A DNA stretch of 63,798 bases from the NCBI RefSeq assembly GCF_050176255.1, contig NZ_JBFXIE010000014.1; one strand, 5' to 3'. A program made the position numbers and the translations under genes. This document shows positions 1-10,300 of this stretch, piece after piece (position 1 is the first letter of the stretch; the number at the start of each line of letters is the position of its first letter). The DNA comes from JBFXIE01 sp050176255 (GTDB taxonomy: Bacteria > Pseudomonadota > Gammaproteobacteria > Burkholderiales > Burkholderiaceae_C). The notes under the pieces are model-generated. The model saw only the letters and a program-made list of their open reading frames with translations. It had not been told where the DNA came from and did no database searches.

Positions 1-129
1 GACCTGCGCCAGCTCTGGCGCAGCCTGGGCCCGCGCGTGGAGACCATCGTCAAGGGCGAGCAGCCCGGCCGCAACGACCTGTGCCCCTGCGGCAGCGGCA
101 AGAAATACAAGAAGTGCTGCGGGGCGTGA
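1..129 (+). CDS. SEC-C motif protein, C-terminal end (partial)
   Basis: Only the last 42 residues are in the window. They end in a SEC-C zinc motif, GRNDLCPCGSGKKYKKCCGA, with the cysteine pattern CxC...CC that binds Zn. This tail closes SecA, but also UPF0149/YecA-type proteins. The KKCCGA ending, instead of the CH that usually closes SecA, and the preceding LWRSLGPRVE make a UPF0149-type protein more likely. The upstream part would decide. Confidence 0.7.
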   Translation, partial: DLRQLWRSLGPRVETIVKGEQPGRNDLCPCGSGKKYKKCCGA

Positions 130-130
130 T

Positions 131-373
131 TTAACCTAAAAACGGCAGTTGACCGCTTGCCACCTTCAGGAAAGCCGCATGTGCATTGACTTTTGCTGCT
201 TCGTTACAGCTCACCTGATGGGTGAGCGCGCTACGCACTCGCCAGCACCGCGCTCGCCGCGCCATGCGGCGTTGCTCCTCCTTGCGGGCATTAGCCCGCC
301 GCGTTGTCGCGCCTTGCCTGCCACGCCGATCACGGCACTGGCAAGCGCGTCCAACTACCGTTTCTAGGTTTAA
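131..373. repeat. MITE-like element A with long imperfect terminal inverted repeats
   Basis: The arms at 131-162 and 339-373 are imperfect inverted copies of about 33 bp. The left arm contains ttaacctaaaaacggcag; the right arm read in reverse contains ttaaacctagaaacggtag. The interior is GC-rich with further small palindromes, such as a pair built on cacctgatgggtg at about 212. It has no convincing coding frame and no transposase. It follows the SEC-C gene stop directly, so the arms may also work as a transcription terminator. Together with element B it fills the gene-free stretch 130-547. Confidence 0.55.
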
Positions 374-552
374 CCCAGATTGTCCATTGGGGCTTGGGAT
401 GGCAGCGAGGGCAGTTGCGAGGCAGTTTGGCCCCGACTGAGGAGCCCATAGCCGTAGCTATGGGCGACGAAGAGGGGCCGAAATGACCGCAAATGCACCG
501 CTGACGCCCAAGCAGCACCGAAGGTGCGCCTAATGGACAATCTGGGTTTAAC
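368..552. repeat. MITE-like element B with 24-bp terminal inverted repeats
   Basis: The arm at 368-391 (core aacccagattgtccatt) is repeated inverted at 529-552 (core aatggacaatctgggtt) with only a few mismatches. The 137-bp interior holds a second palindrome, cccatagc/gctatggg, near 447-466. Element B begins inside the end of element A, so the two abut or are nested. Its right arm overlaps the end of the cinA-like gene and supplies that gene's TAA. No coding frame inside is credible. Confidence 0.6.
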
Positions 553-1063
553 GCAGCAACTGCGCCAGCCGCCCCAGCGCGTGGCGCACCGTGGCGGCGC
601 GTACGGCGGCGCGGTCGCCGGCAAAGTGCTGCAGCTCGGAATGCGTGGCGCCGTCCACCCGCCAGCCCAACCACACCGTGCCCACCGGCTTGTCGGGCGA
701 TCCGCCCGTGGGGCCGGCTACGCCGGTCACCGCCACTGCTACCTGCGCGGCGCTGCGGTGCACGGCGCCCTCGGCCATGGCGCGGGCCACGGGTTCGCTG
801 ACGGCGCCGTGGGTGGTGATGAGGTCGGCGGGCACGTCCAGCAACTCGGTTTTGGCGGCGTTGGAGTAGGTGACAAAGCCGCGCTCAAACCACTGGCTGG
901 ACCCTGCCAGGTCGGTGCAGGCCGCGGAGATCAGGCCGCCGGTGCAGCTTTCGGCCGTGGCCAGCATCCAGCCACGCGCCAGCAGGGTGCTGGCGATATA
1001 AGCCAAATCGGCCTCCAGCCCTTTGCTGTCAAACGCAGGCAGCTCATTTTTTGATAGTTTCAT
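548..1063 (-). CDS. CinA C-terminal domain protein, nicotinamide-nucleotide amidohydrolase (PncC type)
   Basis: This is a 171-residue stand-alone CinA C-terminal domain, which deamidates nicotinamide mononucleotide to nicotinate mononucleotide in pyridine nucleotide salvage. Visible family blocks are ATAESCTGG at residues 35-43, a central GFVTYSN block, and TGVAGPTGG followed by KPVGTVWLG. The start is the ATG at 1063, just after the pgpA stop (5 bp apart), which implies translational coupling. A longer open frame continues upstream but reads pgpA out of frame. The stop codon lies in the terminal repeat of element B, so the last residues may differ from relatives. Confidence 0.9.
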   Translation of the reverse strand: MKLSKNELPAFDSKGLEADLAYIASTLLARGWMLATAESCTGGLISAACTDLAGSSQWFERGFVTYSNAAKTELLDVPADLITTHGAVSEPVARAMAEGAVHRSAAQVAVAVTGVAGPTGGSPDKPVGTVWLGWRVDGATHSELQHFAGDRAAVRAATVRHALGRLAQLLR

Positions 1064-1068
1064 AGGGT

Positions 1069-1593
1069 TCACCAGAAAGCATGGCGCCAAAGCGCAATCA
1101 CCAGCAGCGTGCAAAAAGCGGCCACCAAGTCGTCCAGCATGATGCCCAGGCCGCCGCGCCAGCCAAAGCCCTTGAACAGCTGGTCGGCCCAGGCCACGGG
1201 GCCGGGCTTGGCCGCGTCGAAGTAGCGAAACAGCGCAAACGCCACCAGCTGGCCCGCAAAGCCCATGGGCATGGCCAGCCACAGCACGATCCAAATGGCG
1301 ACGATCTCGTCCCACACGATGTGGCCGGGGTCTGCCACGCCCATGTGGCGCGCCGTGACGGTGCATGCCCACCAGCCCAGCGGCAGCGACAGTGCAATCA
1401 GCAAACCCATGCCCAGCGGCGTCAGCCACAGCTGCAGCACCAAAAACGCCAGCCAGCCCCACAGCGTGCCCACCGTGCCCGGCGCCATGCGCGACAGGCC
1501 GCTGCCCAAGCCCAGGGCGATGAAGTGGGCCGGGTGTGCCAGCAGAAAACGTGTACCGGGGTGGGGGGGCGAAGGGGGCAGGCTGGCATGCAT
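1069..1593 (-). CDS. pgpA: phosphatidylglycerophosphatase A
   Basis: This 174-residue membrane enzyme removes the phosphate from phosphatidylglycerophosphate in phosphatidylglycerol synthesis. The PgpA block GLGSGLSRMAPGTVGTLWG lies at about residues 24-42, followed by hydrophobic segments, the acidic block WDEIVAIW and the C-terminal LDDLVAAF. I chose the ATG at 1593 (MHASLPP) because translation further upstream gives low-complexity sequence unlike the family. It precedes the cinA-like gene in the usual order, but its usual upstream partner thiL is separated from it by an opposite-strand gene. Confidence 0.92.
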   Translation of the reverse strand: MHASLPPSPPHPGTRFLLAHPAHFIALGLGSGLSRMAPGTVGTLWGWLAFLVLQLWLTPLGMGLLIALSLPLGWWACTVTARHMGVADPGHIVWDEIVAIWIVLWLAMPMGFAGQLVAFALFRYFDAAKPGPVAWADQLFKGFGWRGGLGIMLDDLVAAFCTLLVIALWRHAFW

Positions 1594-1797
1594 GCGACGG
1601 ATTCTAGGAGTCTGCCGGGCCTGGAGCGTCGCAAGCGAAGGCCGATCCCAGCCAGGACAGTTTTTGCCGCTTTTTTGCATACCCCTAGCCTGGCGGACGG
1701 GGCAGCGGCGATACACCTGGTCTTGTCATGGGTTTGTCGCGAGAAATTCATACCCTCGTGCACTTCCTTCCACCCGGCCATCAGGCCATTACCTTGT

Positions 1798-3207
1798 ATG
1801 AAAATCCCTACACATCGCGTCTTCTCGATTCTTGCCCTGAGCCTGGGCCTGGCCGCATGCGGCGGCTCGGATGACGACGATTTTCAGTTCCCTGGCGCCA
1901 CGGGTGCCAGCCTGCCGTACGAGGTGATCGGCAAAGTCGCCAACGCCGAAGGCACCGAACTGCGCAACGGCAGCTATGGCTCGTCCATGGCGCCCCACCC
2001 CACGCGCCAAGGTTACTTTTATGGCCTGAGCGACCGTGGCCCGAACGCCGCCACCGAAGCCGGCCGCACCCCCTCGGGCATCATCTTCCTGGCGCCCAGC
2101 TACACACCGCGCATCGGCCTGTTCCGGCTGACCAGCGAAGGCAAGATCGAGCTGGCCGAGACCATCCTGCTGAAAGACCCCAAGGGCCGCAACATCACCG
2201 GTCTGCCCAACAAAAAGTTTGGCGGTACCGGCGAGACGCCCTACAACCTGGACGGCAGCGTGGTGTCGCTGGACCCCGATGGCGACGGCGTTACCGGGTA
2301 TGACGAGAGCGGCCTGGACTCGGAAGGCCTGGTGGCGCTCAAAGACGGCACGTTCTGGATCAGCGACGAATACGGCCCGCACATCGTGCACTTTGACGCC
2401 ACGGGCAAGGAGATCGAGCGCATCAACCCATTTGCGGCCGACACGCGCAACAAGGCGGGCCGCGTGCTGCCGGCCGAGCTGTCCACCCGCTGGCCCAACC
2501 GCGGCATGGAAGGCCTGACCATCACCCCCGATGGCAAGACGCTGGTGGGCATCATGCAGTCCAACCTGTACAACCCCACCAAGGCCGTGGGCAGCATCAA
2601 CCTGACGCGCATCGTCACGGTGAACATCGACACCGGCGCCACTGCGCAGTACCTGTACCGTCAGGACGCAGCGGGCCTGGCCAACTCCGAAATCGTGGCC
2701 TTGAGCGCAACCAGCTTTCTGGTGATCGAGCGCGACACCAAGTTCTTTGGCATCGACACCGGCACGGTGCGCAAGAACGTCTACAAGGTCGATCTGAGCC
2801 GCGCCACCAATGTGGACAAGTCCAACACTGCGCTGCGCAACGCCCAGGCCGCGCTCACCGTCAGCCCGGCCAACGGCCTGCTGGTGAACGGCAAGACGCT
2901 GGAAGAAGTGGTCAAGGACGCTGGCAACGCCAACAACTTTGCGGCAGGCTGGGACCAGCTGGCTGCGCTGGGCATTCAGCCCGCTGCCAAGACGCTGGCC
3001 TACGACGGCATCGCCTCGCAAAAGTACCCGCACGACAAGATGGAAGGCCTGTGGGTGATCGACGCCAACCGCCTGGGCATCATCAACGACGCAGACTTCA
3101 TGATCGCCCCCGACGGCGCCGGCGGCGTCAAGCAAAAGCGGCTGAACGACGGCAAGGTGGAGAACAACATGCTGTACGTGGTCAAGCCGCTGGCGCCGCT
3201 GTTCTGA
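1798..3207 (+). CDS. esterase-like / phytase-like domain lipoprotein
   Basis: A 469-residue predicted lipoprotein. Residues 1-20 form a signal peptide with lipobox LAAC followed by GGS and an acidic DDDD stretch. The rest matches the 'esterase-like activity of phytase' family, a beta-propeller-like fold with blocks such as DSEGLVALKDGTFWISDEYG and NRGMEGLTITPDGKTLVG. Relatives are thought to hydrolyse phosphate esters; the substrate here is unknown. The start is the ATG at 1798, directly before the basic signal peptide. The gene lies between thiL and pgpA on the other strand and converges with thiL across 38 bp. With the nuclease downstream it could serve extracellular phosphorus scavenging, which is inference. 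Confidence 0.85.
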   Translation: MKIPTHRVFSILALSLGLAACGGSDDDDFQFPGATGASLPYEVIGKVANAEGTELRNGSYGSSMAPHPTRQGYFYGLSDRGPNAATEAGRTPSGIIFLAPSYTPRIGLFRLTSEGKIELAETILLKDPKGRNITGLPNKKFGGTGETPYNLDGSVVSLDPDGDGVTGYDESGLDSEGLVALKDGTFWISDEYGPHIVHFDATGKEIERINPFAADTRNKAGRVLPAELSTRWPNRGMEGLTITPDGKTLVGIMQSNLYNPTKAVGSINLTRIVTVNIDTGATAQYLYRQDAAGLANSEIVALSATSFLVIERDTKFFGIDTGTVRKNVYKVDLSRATNVDKSNTALRNAQAALTVSPANGLLVNGKTLEEVVKDAGNANNFAAGWDQLAALGIQPAAKTLAYDGIASQKYPHDKMEGLWVIDANRLGIINDADFMIAPDGAGGVKQKRLNDGKVENNMLYVVKPLAPLF

Positions 3208-3245
3208 AGCCGTAATCAGCCGGGGCAGGGCGCCCGCCCGCGCGG

Positions 3246-4220
3246 TCAGCCAAAGTGATCGAACGAGGCAAACCGGTGGGCCACCGGTTGCCCCTGCCCA
3301 TCCATCAGCCGCAGGCCCGGCGCGGCCTGCACGGTGCCAATGCAGGTCACGCGGGTGCCGCTGGCCTGTGCCGCGGCCTGTACTGCGCCGCGCTGCGCGG
3401 GCGCGGCGGTAAAGGCCAGCTCGTAGTCGTCGCCCCCGGCCAGCGCACATTGCATCAGGGTTGTAGCGTCTAAAGTGGCTCCGGCGCCCATTTGGTCTGC
3501 GCTGGCAGCTAGCAAATCAGTAGCGGCGCTGGCATCCACGCAGGCGCCCACGCCCGACGCCTTCAGGATGTGCCCCAAGTCGCCCAGCAGGCCGTCGCTG
3601 ACATCAATGGCGCTGCTGGCCACGCCGCGCAGTTGCAGGCCCAGGGCCACGCGCGGGGTGGGCTGCTCCAGCCGCGGGCGCAGTTGCGCCAGGGCGGCGG
3701 GCGGCAGCGCCAGCTGGCCGCGCAGCGCATCCAGCGCCAGCCGGGCCTCGCCCGGCGTGCCGCTCACATAAATGTCATCGCCTACCCGCGCGCCGCTGCG
3801 CAGCAGCGCCTGACCCGCAGGCACCTCGCCAAACACGGTGACGCAGATGTTGAGCGGCCCGCCCGTGGTGTCGCCACCCACCAGCTCGCAGCCATGCGCA
3901 TCCGCCAGCGCGAGCAAGCCGCCGGCAAACGCCTGCAGCCAGGGCTCATCCACCCGCGGCAGCGCCAGCGCCAACGTAAAGGCCAGCGGCTGCGCGCCGC
4001 AGGCGGCCAGGTCAGACAGATTGACGGCCAGCGCCTTGTGGCCCAGGTGCGCCGGGGCTACGTCGGCAAAAAAGTGCCGGCCTTCCACCAGCATGTCGCT
4101 GGACACGGCCAGCTGCATGCCCGGCGTGATGGACAGCAGCGCGCAGTCATCGCCCACGCCCAGGGCCGCGCGGCGCACGGGGCGCGTGAAGAAGCGTGCG
4201 ATCAGATCGAATTCACCCAT
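3246..4220 (-). CDS. thiL: thiamine-monophosphate kinase
   Basis: ThiL phosphorylates thiamine monophosphate to thiamine diphosphate, the last step of the pathway. The 324-residue protein shows the family blocks GVGDDCALL (21-29), DMLVEGRHFF, GGDTTGGPLN, the DVSDGLLGDLGH metal-binding block and AGGDDYELAFT. Start is ATG 4220 (MGEFDL); the longer frame upstream lacks family similarity. A copy of the dispersed hairpin repeat lies inside the gene (3469-3519) and encodes about 17 residues (LLAASADQMGAGATL) in the loop before ALAGGDDYEL, a place where relatives vary in length. Confidence 0.93.
   Translation of the reverse strand: MGEFDLIARFFTRPVRRAALGVGDDCALLSITPGMQLAVSSDMLVEGRHFFADVAPAHLGHKALAVNLSDLAACGAQPLAFTLALALPRVDEPWLQAFAGGLLALADAHGCELVGGDTTGGPLNICVTVFGEVPAGQALLRSGARVGDDIYVSGTPGEARLALDALRGQLALPPAALAQLRPRLEQPTPRVALGLQLRGVASSAIDVSDGLLGDLGHILKASGVGACVDASAATDLLAASADQMGAGATLDATTLMQCALAGGDDYELAFTAAPAQRGAVQAAAQASGTRVTCIGTVQAAPGLRLMDGQGQPVAHRFASFDHFG
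3469..3519 (-). repeat. dispersed hairpin repeat, copy 1 (inside thiL)
   Basis: Read on the minus strand it starts tttgctagctgccagcgc and ends ggcgccggagccacttta, the family pattern TAGCTGC-GGCGC...GCGC-GGCCACTTT. It is in frame with thiL and on its sense strand. Confidence 0.6.
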
Positions 4221-4354
4221 GACACATATTTTCACGCTTTCACACCAATGCAACGAGGCGCGCCTAGATTGCGCCACTTACGCCGGCGCAGCAAAGGGAA
4301 GAAGTGTTTTGCTCCGGCATCTGTTCTGAACATCAATCAACCCGGAATTAGGAC

Positions 4355-7300
4355 ATGCCGATCAGTATCACCGCTTCGAATCTCACCTATTCGCAAGACT
4401 TCAACACGCTGGCTACTACCGGCACCACCAATGCCTGGACGAATGACACTACCTTGGCGGGCTGGAGTTTGTTCCGGGAAATGGCTGGAGCGACCCAGCC
4501 GATCAACTATTCCGCCGGCACTGGAAGCGGCAATGGTGGCGGTTATTACAGTTTTGGAGCGGCCGGAGAAACAGATCGCGCATTGGGCAGCCTGGCCTCC
4601 ACCAACAAGACTGCCTGGGGTGACGGCACGAACTCACCCGCCATTGGCAGCGTGGTCGGCTACATCGCCTTCTCTGCCATGAACGACACCGGCTCCACGA
4701 TCGACAGCGTGAACCTCGCTTACAGCGGCGAGCAGTGGCGTGATGGTGGGGCGGCCGCGCCTGCGCCGCAGTCCATGAAGCTGGAATACGGTTTTGGATC
4801 AACATTTGCCAGCGTGGCGACTTGGACGCCGCTGACGGGCATGTTTAGCTACGACTCTCCCGTTTACAGCACCACGGGGGCTGCCGTCGATGGCAATACT
4901 GCAGGCAAGGTGAACGGTCTGGGCGGCACGCTATCTTCTTTGAACTGGGCACCTGGGCAGACCCTTTGGTTGCGATGGGTGGAGAAGGACGACACTGGCA
5001 GCGACCACGGTCTTGCCATCGACGATTTCAGCCTCACCGCCACTTTGGCCGCTCCCGCCGGCCCCAGCCTGGCCTACAGCGGCTCGATCAACGAATCCCA
5101 GGCGTTTGACGGCAGCCTAGCCGCAGGCGCCAAGATCACCATCACCCTGACGGGCGACGACTTTACCGGCGCCAATGGCGACAGCCTGCTGTCTGCCGCC
5201 ACCGTCTCCAACGTGCCTGCGGGCCTTACGGCGGTGCTCACCCGCACGAGTTCCACCACGGCCGAACTGAGCTTTATCGGCACCGCCACCAGCACAACAA
5301 ACGCTGATGACGTCAACAACCTGACGGTCGCGTTTGCTGATGGCGCCTTCAACGGAGGATCCGCCGCAGCCGTCGCCAACGCCACCAAGAGCGACCTGAA
5401 GATCAACTTTGCCGACACCGGCACGGCAGGCAGCCAGCAAACCTTTACGCCCAATACCGGCACGGCCTTGGGCAGCTCGGACGCATCCACCGCCATCGCT
5501 CTGGACGCTAACTACATGGTGGTGGGCGACGACGAGGCCAACGTGCTGCGCGTGTATGACCGCGCGGGCGGGGACGCGGTCAAGGAATGGAACTACCAGA
5601 CCGCCTTTGCGGGCCTGGGCCAATGGGGCACTGCGGGCGAGCTTGACCTTGAAGGCGGCACGCGCATTGGCAATACCTTCTACTTCACCGGCTCCAGCAG
5701 CAACAAGAAGAGCGGCGCCGAGGAAAACAACCGCGAGAAAATCTTTTCCGCCACCATCACCGGCACCGGGGCCGACACGCAATTTCAGGCTCAGGACATC
5801 CTCACAACCCTGGAATCCCTGCTGAAGGATTGGGATAACGCGACCCACGGCGATAAGTACGGCTTTGTCGCATCCTCAACAGGCGTCATCCCCGAGAGCG
5901 TCAACGGCTTCTCCATCGAGGGCCTGACCGCCAAGGCATCGGGCGCCAACACGCTGCTGCTGGGCCTGCGCGCGCCGCAGTACGACGGCAACACGCGTGA
6001 CAAGGCGCTGGTCGTGGAGCTGAACCTGGGCGCAGATGGCGCCCTCACAGGCGCCAGCGTGGGCGCGGTGTACGAGCTCAACCTGGGCGGCCGTGGCATC
6101 CGCTCCATCGAACTGGCCGCTGACGGCAGCTACCTGATCCTCGCCGGCCCCGCCAGTGGCGCCAGCGCCGAAGTCACGCACGATTTCCGCCTGTTCCGCT
6201 GGGACGGTGCCAGCACCACGCCCACCGAGCTGGACGTGAACCTGGACTCCCTGCGCGACATCACCGGCGGCAGCTTCGAGACCATTGTGGATGTGCAAAG
6301 CACCGCTGAAGGCACCCTGGTGCAGCTGCTGCAGGACAACGGCGACACCATCTGGAGCGGCCAGACCGCCGTTTCCAAGGACTTGACCGCCGCCCAGCAG
6401 AAGTTTGTGGGCAACTGGGTGCAGATTGGCGGGGACGTTGTCGACACCGCCGGCCCCACGCTGGCCGCAAGCACGCCCGCTGACGATGCGGGCAACGTCG
6501 GCAAGAGCGCCGACATCGTGCTGCGCTTCAACGAAGGCGTGGCGCGCGGGACTGGCGACTTCGTGATCCGCAAGGCGAGCGACAACAGCGTCGTGGCCAC
6601 CATTGCTGCGACCGATATGACCCAAGTCACGGTGGCTTTCAACACCGTCACCATCAACCCGGCAGCCGATCTGGAGGCGGGCACGGCGTATTACGTGGAA
6701 GCGGCAGCGGGCGCAATCAGGGATCACTACGGTAACGACTGGTCGGGGATTGCAGATGCAGCGACGTTGAATTTCACAACGTCTGCCGCGCCGAAGCCCA
6801 AGCTGTTGATCACCGAGGTGAATTCCAATGCCACCGACGGCGTGGACTTCTTCGAGCTGTACAACTACGGCACGACAGAGATCGATCTGAGCGGCTGGAC
6901 GTGGACTGACAGCGCGGCTCTTCCCGCCGATGTCGCTACCTTTGCGGCGGGCACCAAGATCGCGGCGGGCGGCAAGCTGGTGGTGGCGGGTTCGACTGAT
7001 GCCGCTGCATTCAAGACGGCCTGGGGCCTGGGTGCAGACGTCAACGTGGTGGCAGTGGGTGGGCCGGGCCTGGGCAAGGGTGACGGCGTGGTGGTGCTCA
7101 ATGGCAGCATCGTGGCGGCTGCCATCAACTACGGCATTGCATCGTTCAACCACACTGGTGCGATTGACGCAGTGGAGCCGGTGAAGAACCCGGCGGGTGT
7201 TTCGCCCACGGGCGCTACCAATCACGCTGGCGTGGTCGGAGGCGGCACGCAGTACGTGTCACTGGTGTGGGATGGTGTATCGACCACGGACGCGCGCTAC

Positions 7301-10300
7301 ACGGCGGCAGTGGCCGGATTGGACGGGGCCAAGAATGGCCCGGCTGCTGTGCCCAACCAAAGCGTCGGCTCCCCCGGTGCAACCCAAGCCGCTGCCCCCA
7401 GCTACACCAACAACTTCGGCAACGCCACAAACTTCGCCGACTTCAAGGTGTTCAGCAAGGACGCCAACACCGCGAGCAACGTCGATTGGCGCCTCAACAG
7501 CGGCGGCGCCGACATCAATGGCTACAGCAGCACGGTGCCTGCCAATGACTGGCTGATTTCCAAGGCGTTCAACCTGAATGGCACCAGTGCTGAGTTTTTG
7601 AGCTTCACGACCTGGACGCAGTACACCGACGCGGGCCTCAGCGACCCCGCGCAGCAACTCAAACTGTTCTACTCCACAGACTACAGCGGCACGGGTGACC
7701 CCACGCTGGCGACCTGGACCGAACTGAGCTTTGAGCGCCCTGCAGCCAACTCCAAGGTGACCACGCCCTCTGGCCTCATCGATTTGTCGGCCATCAGCGG
7801 CAATAACGTGTTCTTCGCATTCCAGTACCAGTCTTCGGCGAACAAGAGCGCATCCAACTGGCGCGTGGACGATTTCAAGCTCCAGAGCTACACCGGCGCC
7901 GTGCTGTCGGTGGCAGCGACGGACGCCGTCAAGCCCGAAGGCGACAGCGGCGCTACCGACTACACCTTTACCGTGACCCGTGCGGGCGACACCACCGGCG
8001 CCTCGGCGGTCAATTGGGCTGTGACCGGCTCGGGCGCAAGCCCAGCCGATGCTGTGGATTTCGTGGGCGGGACGTTGCCCTCGGGCACGGTGAACTTCGC
8101 TGCTGGCGAAACCACCAAGACCATCACCGTCAGCGTGCAGGGCGACACCACCACTGAGCAGGACGAGGGTTTTACGGTCACGCTGTCGGGTGCTACCAGC
8201 GCCACGGTGATCGGCGCCACGGCGCAGGGCACTATCGTCTCGGAGGAGCCGCCCATTACCAAGATCCACGCGATCCAGGGCAGCACCGACACCGCGCTGC
8301 TGATGGCCAGCATCGTCACCATCGAAGGCATCGTGACCGGCTATGCGCCGGGCTTGCTGGGTTTTTATGTGCAGGAAGAAGACGCCGACCACGACGCAGA
8401 TGCCAGTACCTCTGAAGGCATCTTTGTCTATTTCGGCAGCAATTTCACCATTCCTGGTTTGAGTGCGGCCAGCATTGGCGACACGGTGCGTGTCAAGGGC
8501 ACCGTGGCCGACTACAAGGGCCAGACGCAGTTGGCCATGGCCCAGGCCGCGCACTACACCATGGTCAGCGACGGCACAGCAGCCAACCTGCCCGCGCCGG
8601 TGCAGATCAAGCTGCCGGTATCGAGCCTGATGGACTGGGAGGCGGTCGAGGGCATGCTGGTCGAAATCAGCTCGGCCACCAGCGGCGGCAGCCTGATCGT
8701 CACCGACAACTACAACCTGGGCCGCTACGGCCAGGTGACGCTGACATCGGACGAATTGCAAATGCAGTTCACCGAGACCAACACGCCTGACGTGGCGGGC
8801 TTCGCGGCCCACAACGCAGCCATCCAGAAGGACCAGATCATCCTGGATGACCTGTCCAGCGCCCAGAACCCTGACACCCACATCGGCCGTGGCGGACAGC
8901 CTCTGTCGGCCAGCAACACCCTGCGTGCGGGCGATGCGGTGGACAAGATCGTCGGTGTTGTCGATCAGTTCGTCGATGCCGCCGCTGGCGCCTACGAAAC
9001 CAGCTATCGCATCCAGCCCACGGACACAGTGAGCTTCACTGGTGCGCCGCGGCCCACCGCTGCAGACCTGCCCGTCGCTGTGACGGGTGCAGAAATCAAG
9101 GTGGTTTCTGCCAACGTGCTGAATTACTTCACCACTTTGGATGCTGGCGGGGCGAAATTCACCAACCCCAACGGCACATCCCACGATCCGCGTGGTGCTA
9201 ACGATGCGGCTGAATTCACCCGCCAGAAGGACAAGATCGTCGCCAACCTGCTGGGTCTGGACGCCGACGTGCTCGGCCTGATGGAGGTGCAGAACAACGG
9301 CTTTGCCGATGGCACCAGCGCCATCGACTCGCTGGTGGATGCGCTCAATGCCGTGGCCGGCGCTGGCACTTATGCCTACGTTGCCGGCCCGTTCAACGAC
9401 GGCGCCGTGGCGGGTGACGCAGCCACCGCAGGCAACGACGCCATCATGTCCGCCATCGTCTATAAGCCCGGCAAGGTTACGCCCGTGGGCCAGGCCGCTG
9501 TGGCAGACCCTTTGACGTATGACGCGTTCTCGGCCACTTTTGGCAACCGCGTGCCCCTGGCGCAGACCTTCCGGTCGAATGCCGACAACGAAGTGTTCAC
9601 CGTGGTGGTCAACCACTTCAAGTCCAAGGGCAGCGTGAACGACCCTGACCTGGGTAACGGCCAAGGCGCCAACAACCTGGCGCGCATGGAAGCCGCACGC
9701 GACCTGCTGGCCTGGCTGGGCACCAACCCCACGGGCAGTGCCGACAGCGACATCCTGCTGCTGGGTGACTTCAATGCCTACAGCAAGGAAGACCCCATCA
9801 CCCACCTGGATGCCAACGGCTACAACAAGGTCTCCACCGGCCTGTCGTATTCGTTTGACGGTTTGTGGGGCTCGCTGGACCACGCCCTGGCCAGCGATAG
9901 CCTGACCAGCAGCGTCACGGGCGCCGTGAAGTGGGCCATCAACGCCGAAGAGCCGGCGCTACTGGACTACAACATGGAGTTCAAGAGCGATGCGCAGGAT
10001 GCCAGCTACTACGCGGCCGATGCGTACCGCTCCAGCGACCACAACCCCATCCTGATCGGCCTGAACCTCAACACCGCCCCCACCCTGAGCGGCCTGCCAG
10101 GCAGCGCCCAGTCCGTCACCGTGGGCACCGCCGCCAACCTGGCCGACTTTGCCGTGGCGGATTTCAACGGCGATACCCTCACCGTTGCCCTTTCGGCCAC
10201 TAAGGGCAGCATCGGCGGTTTGAGTGCGGGCAACGCGGGCGGCGTCACGGTGACGGCAGTGGCCGGTGGCTTCACTCTCAACGGCGCCGCTGCAGGCATC

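Noticed and set aside
1789..3450. 553-codon minus-strand frame opposite the phytase-like gene
   Set aside because: Low-complexity Gly/Ala/His composition and no family; the plus strand carries a signal peptide and conserved blocks.
7259..9883. Long open frame of 874 codons on the minus strand inside the nuclease gene
   Set aside because: It is a shadow of high-GC coding DNA: His/Gln/Gly-rich with no domain, while the plus strand has clear motifs over the whole length.
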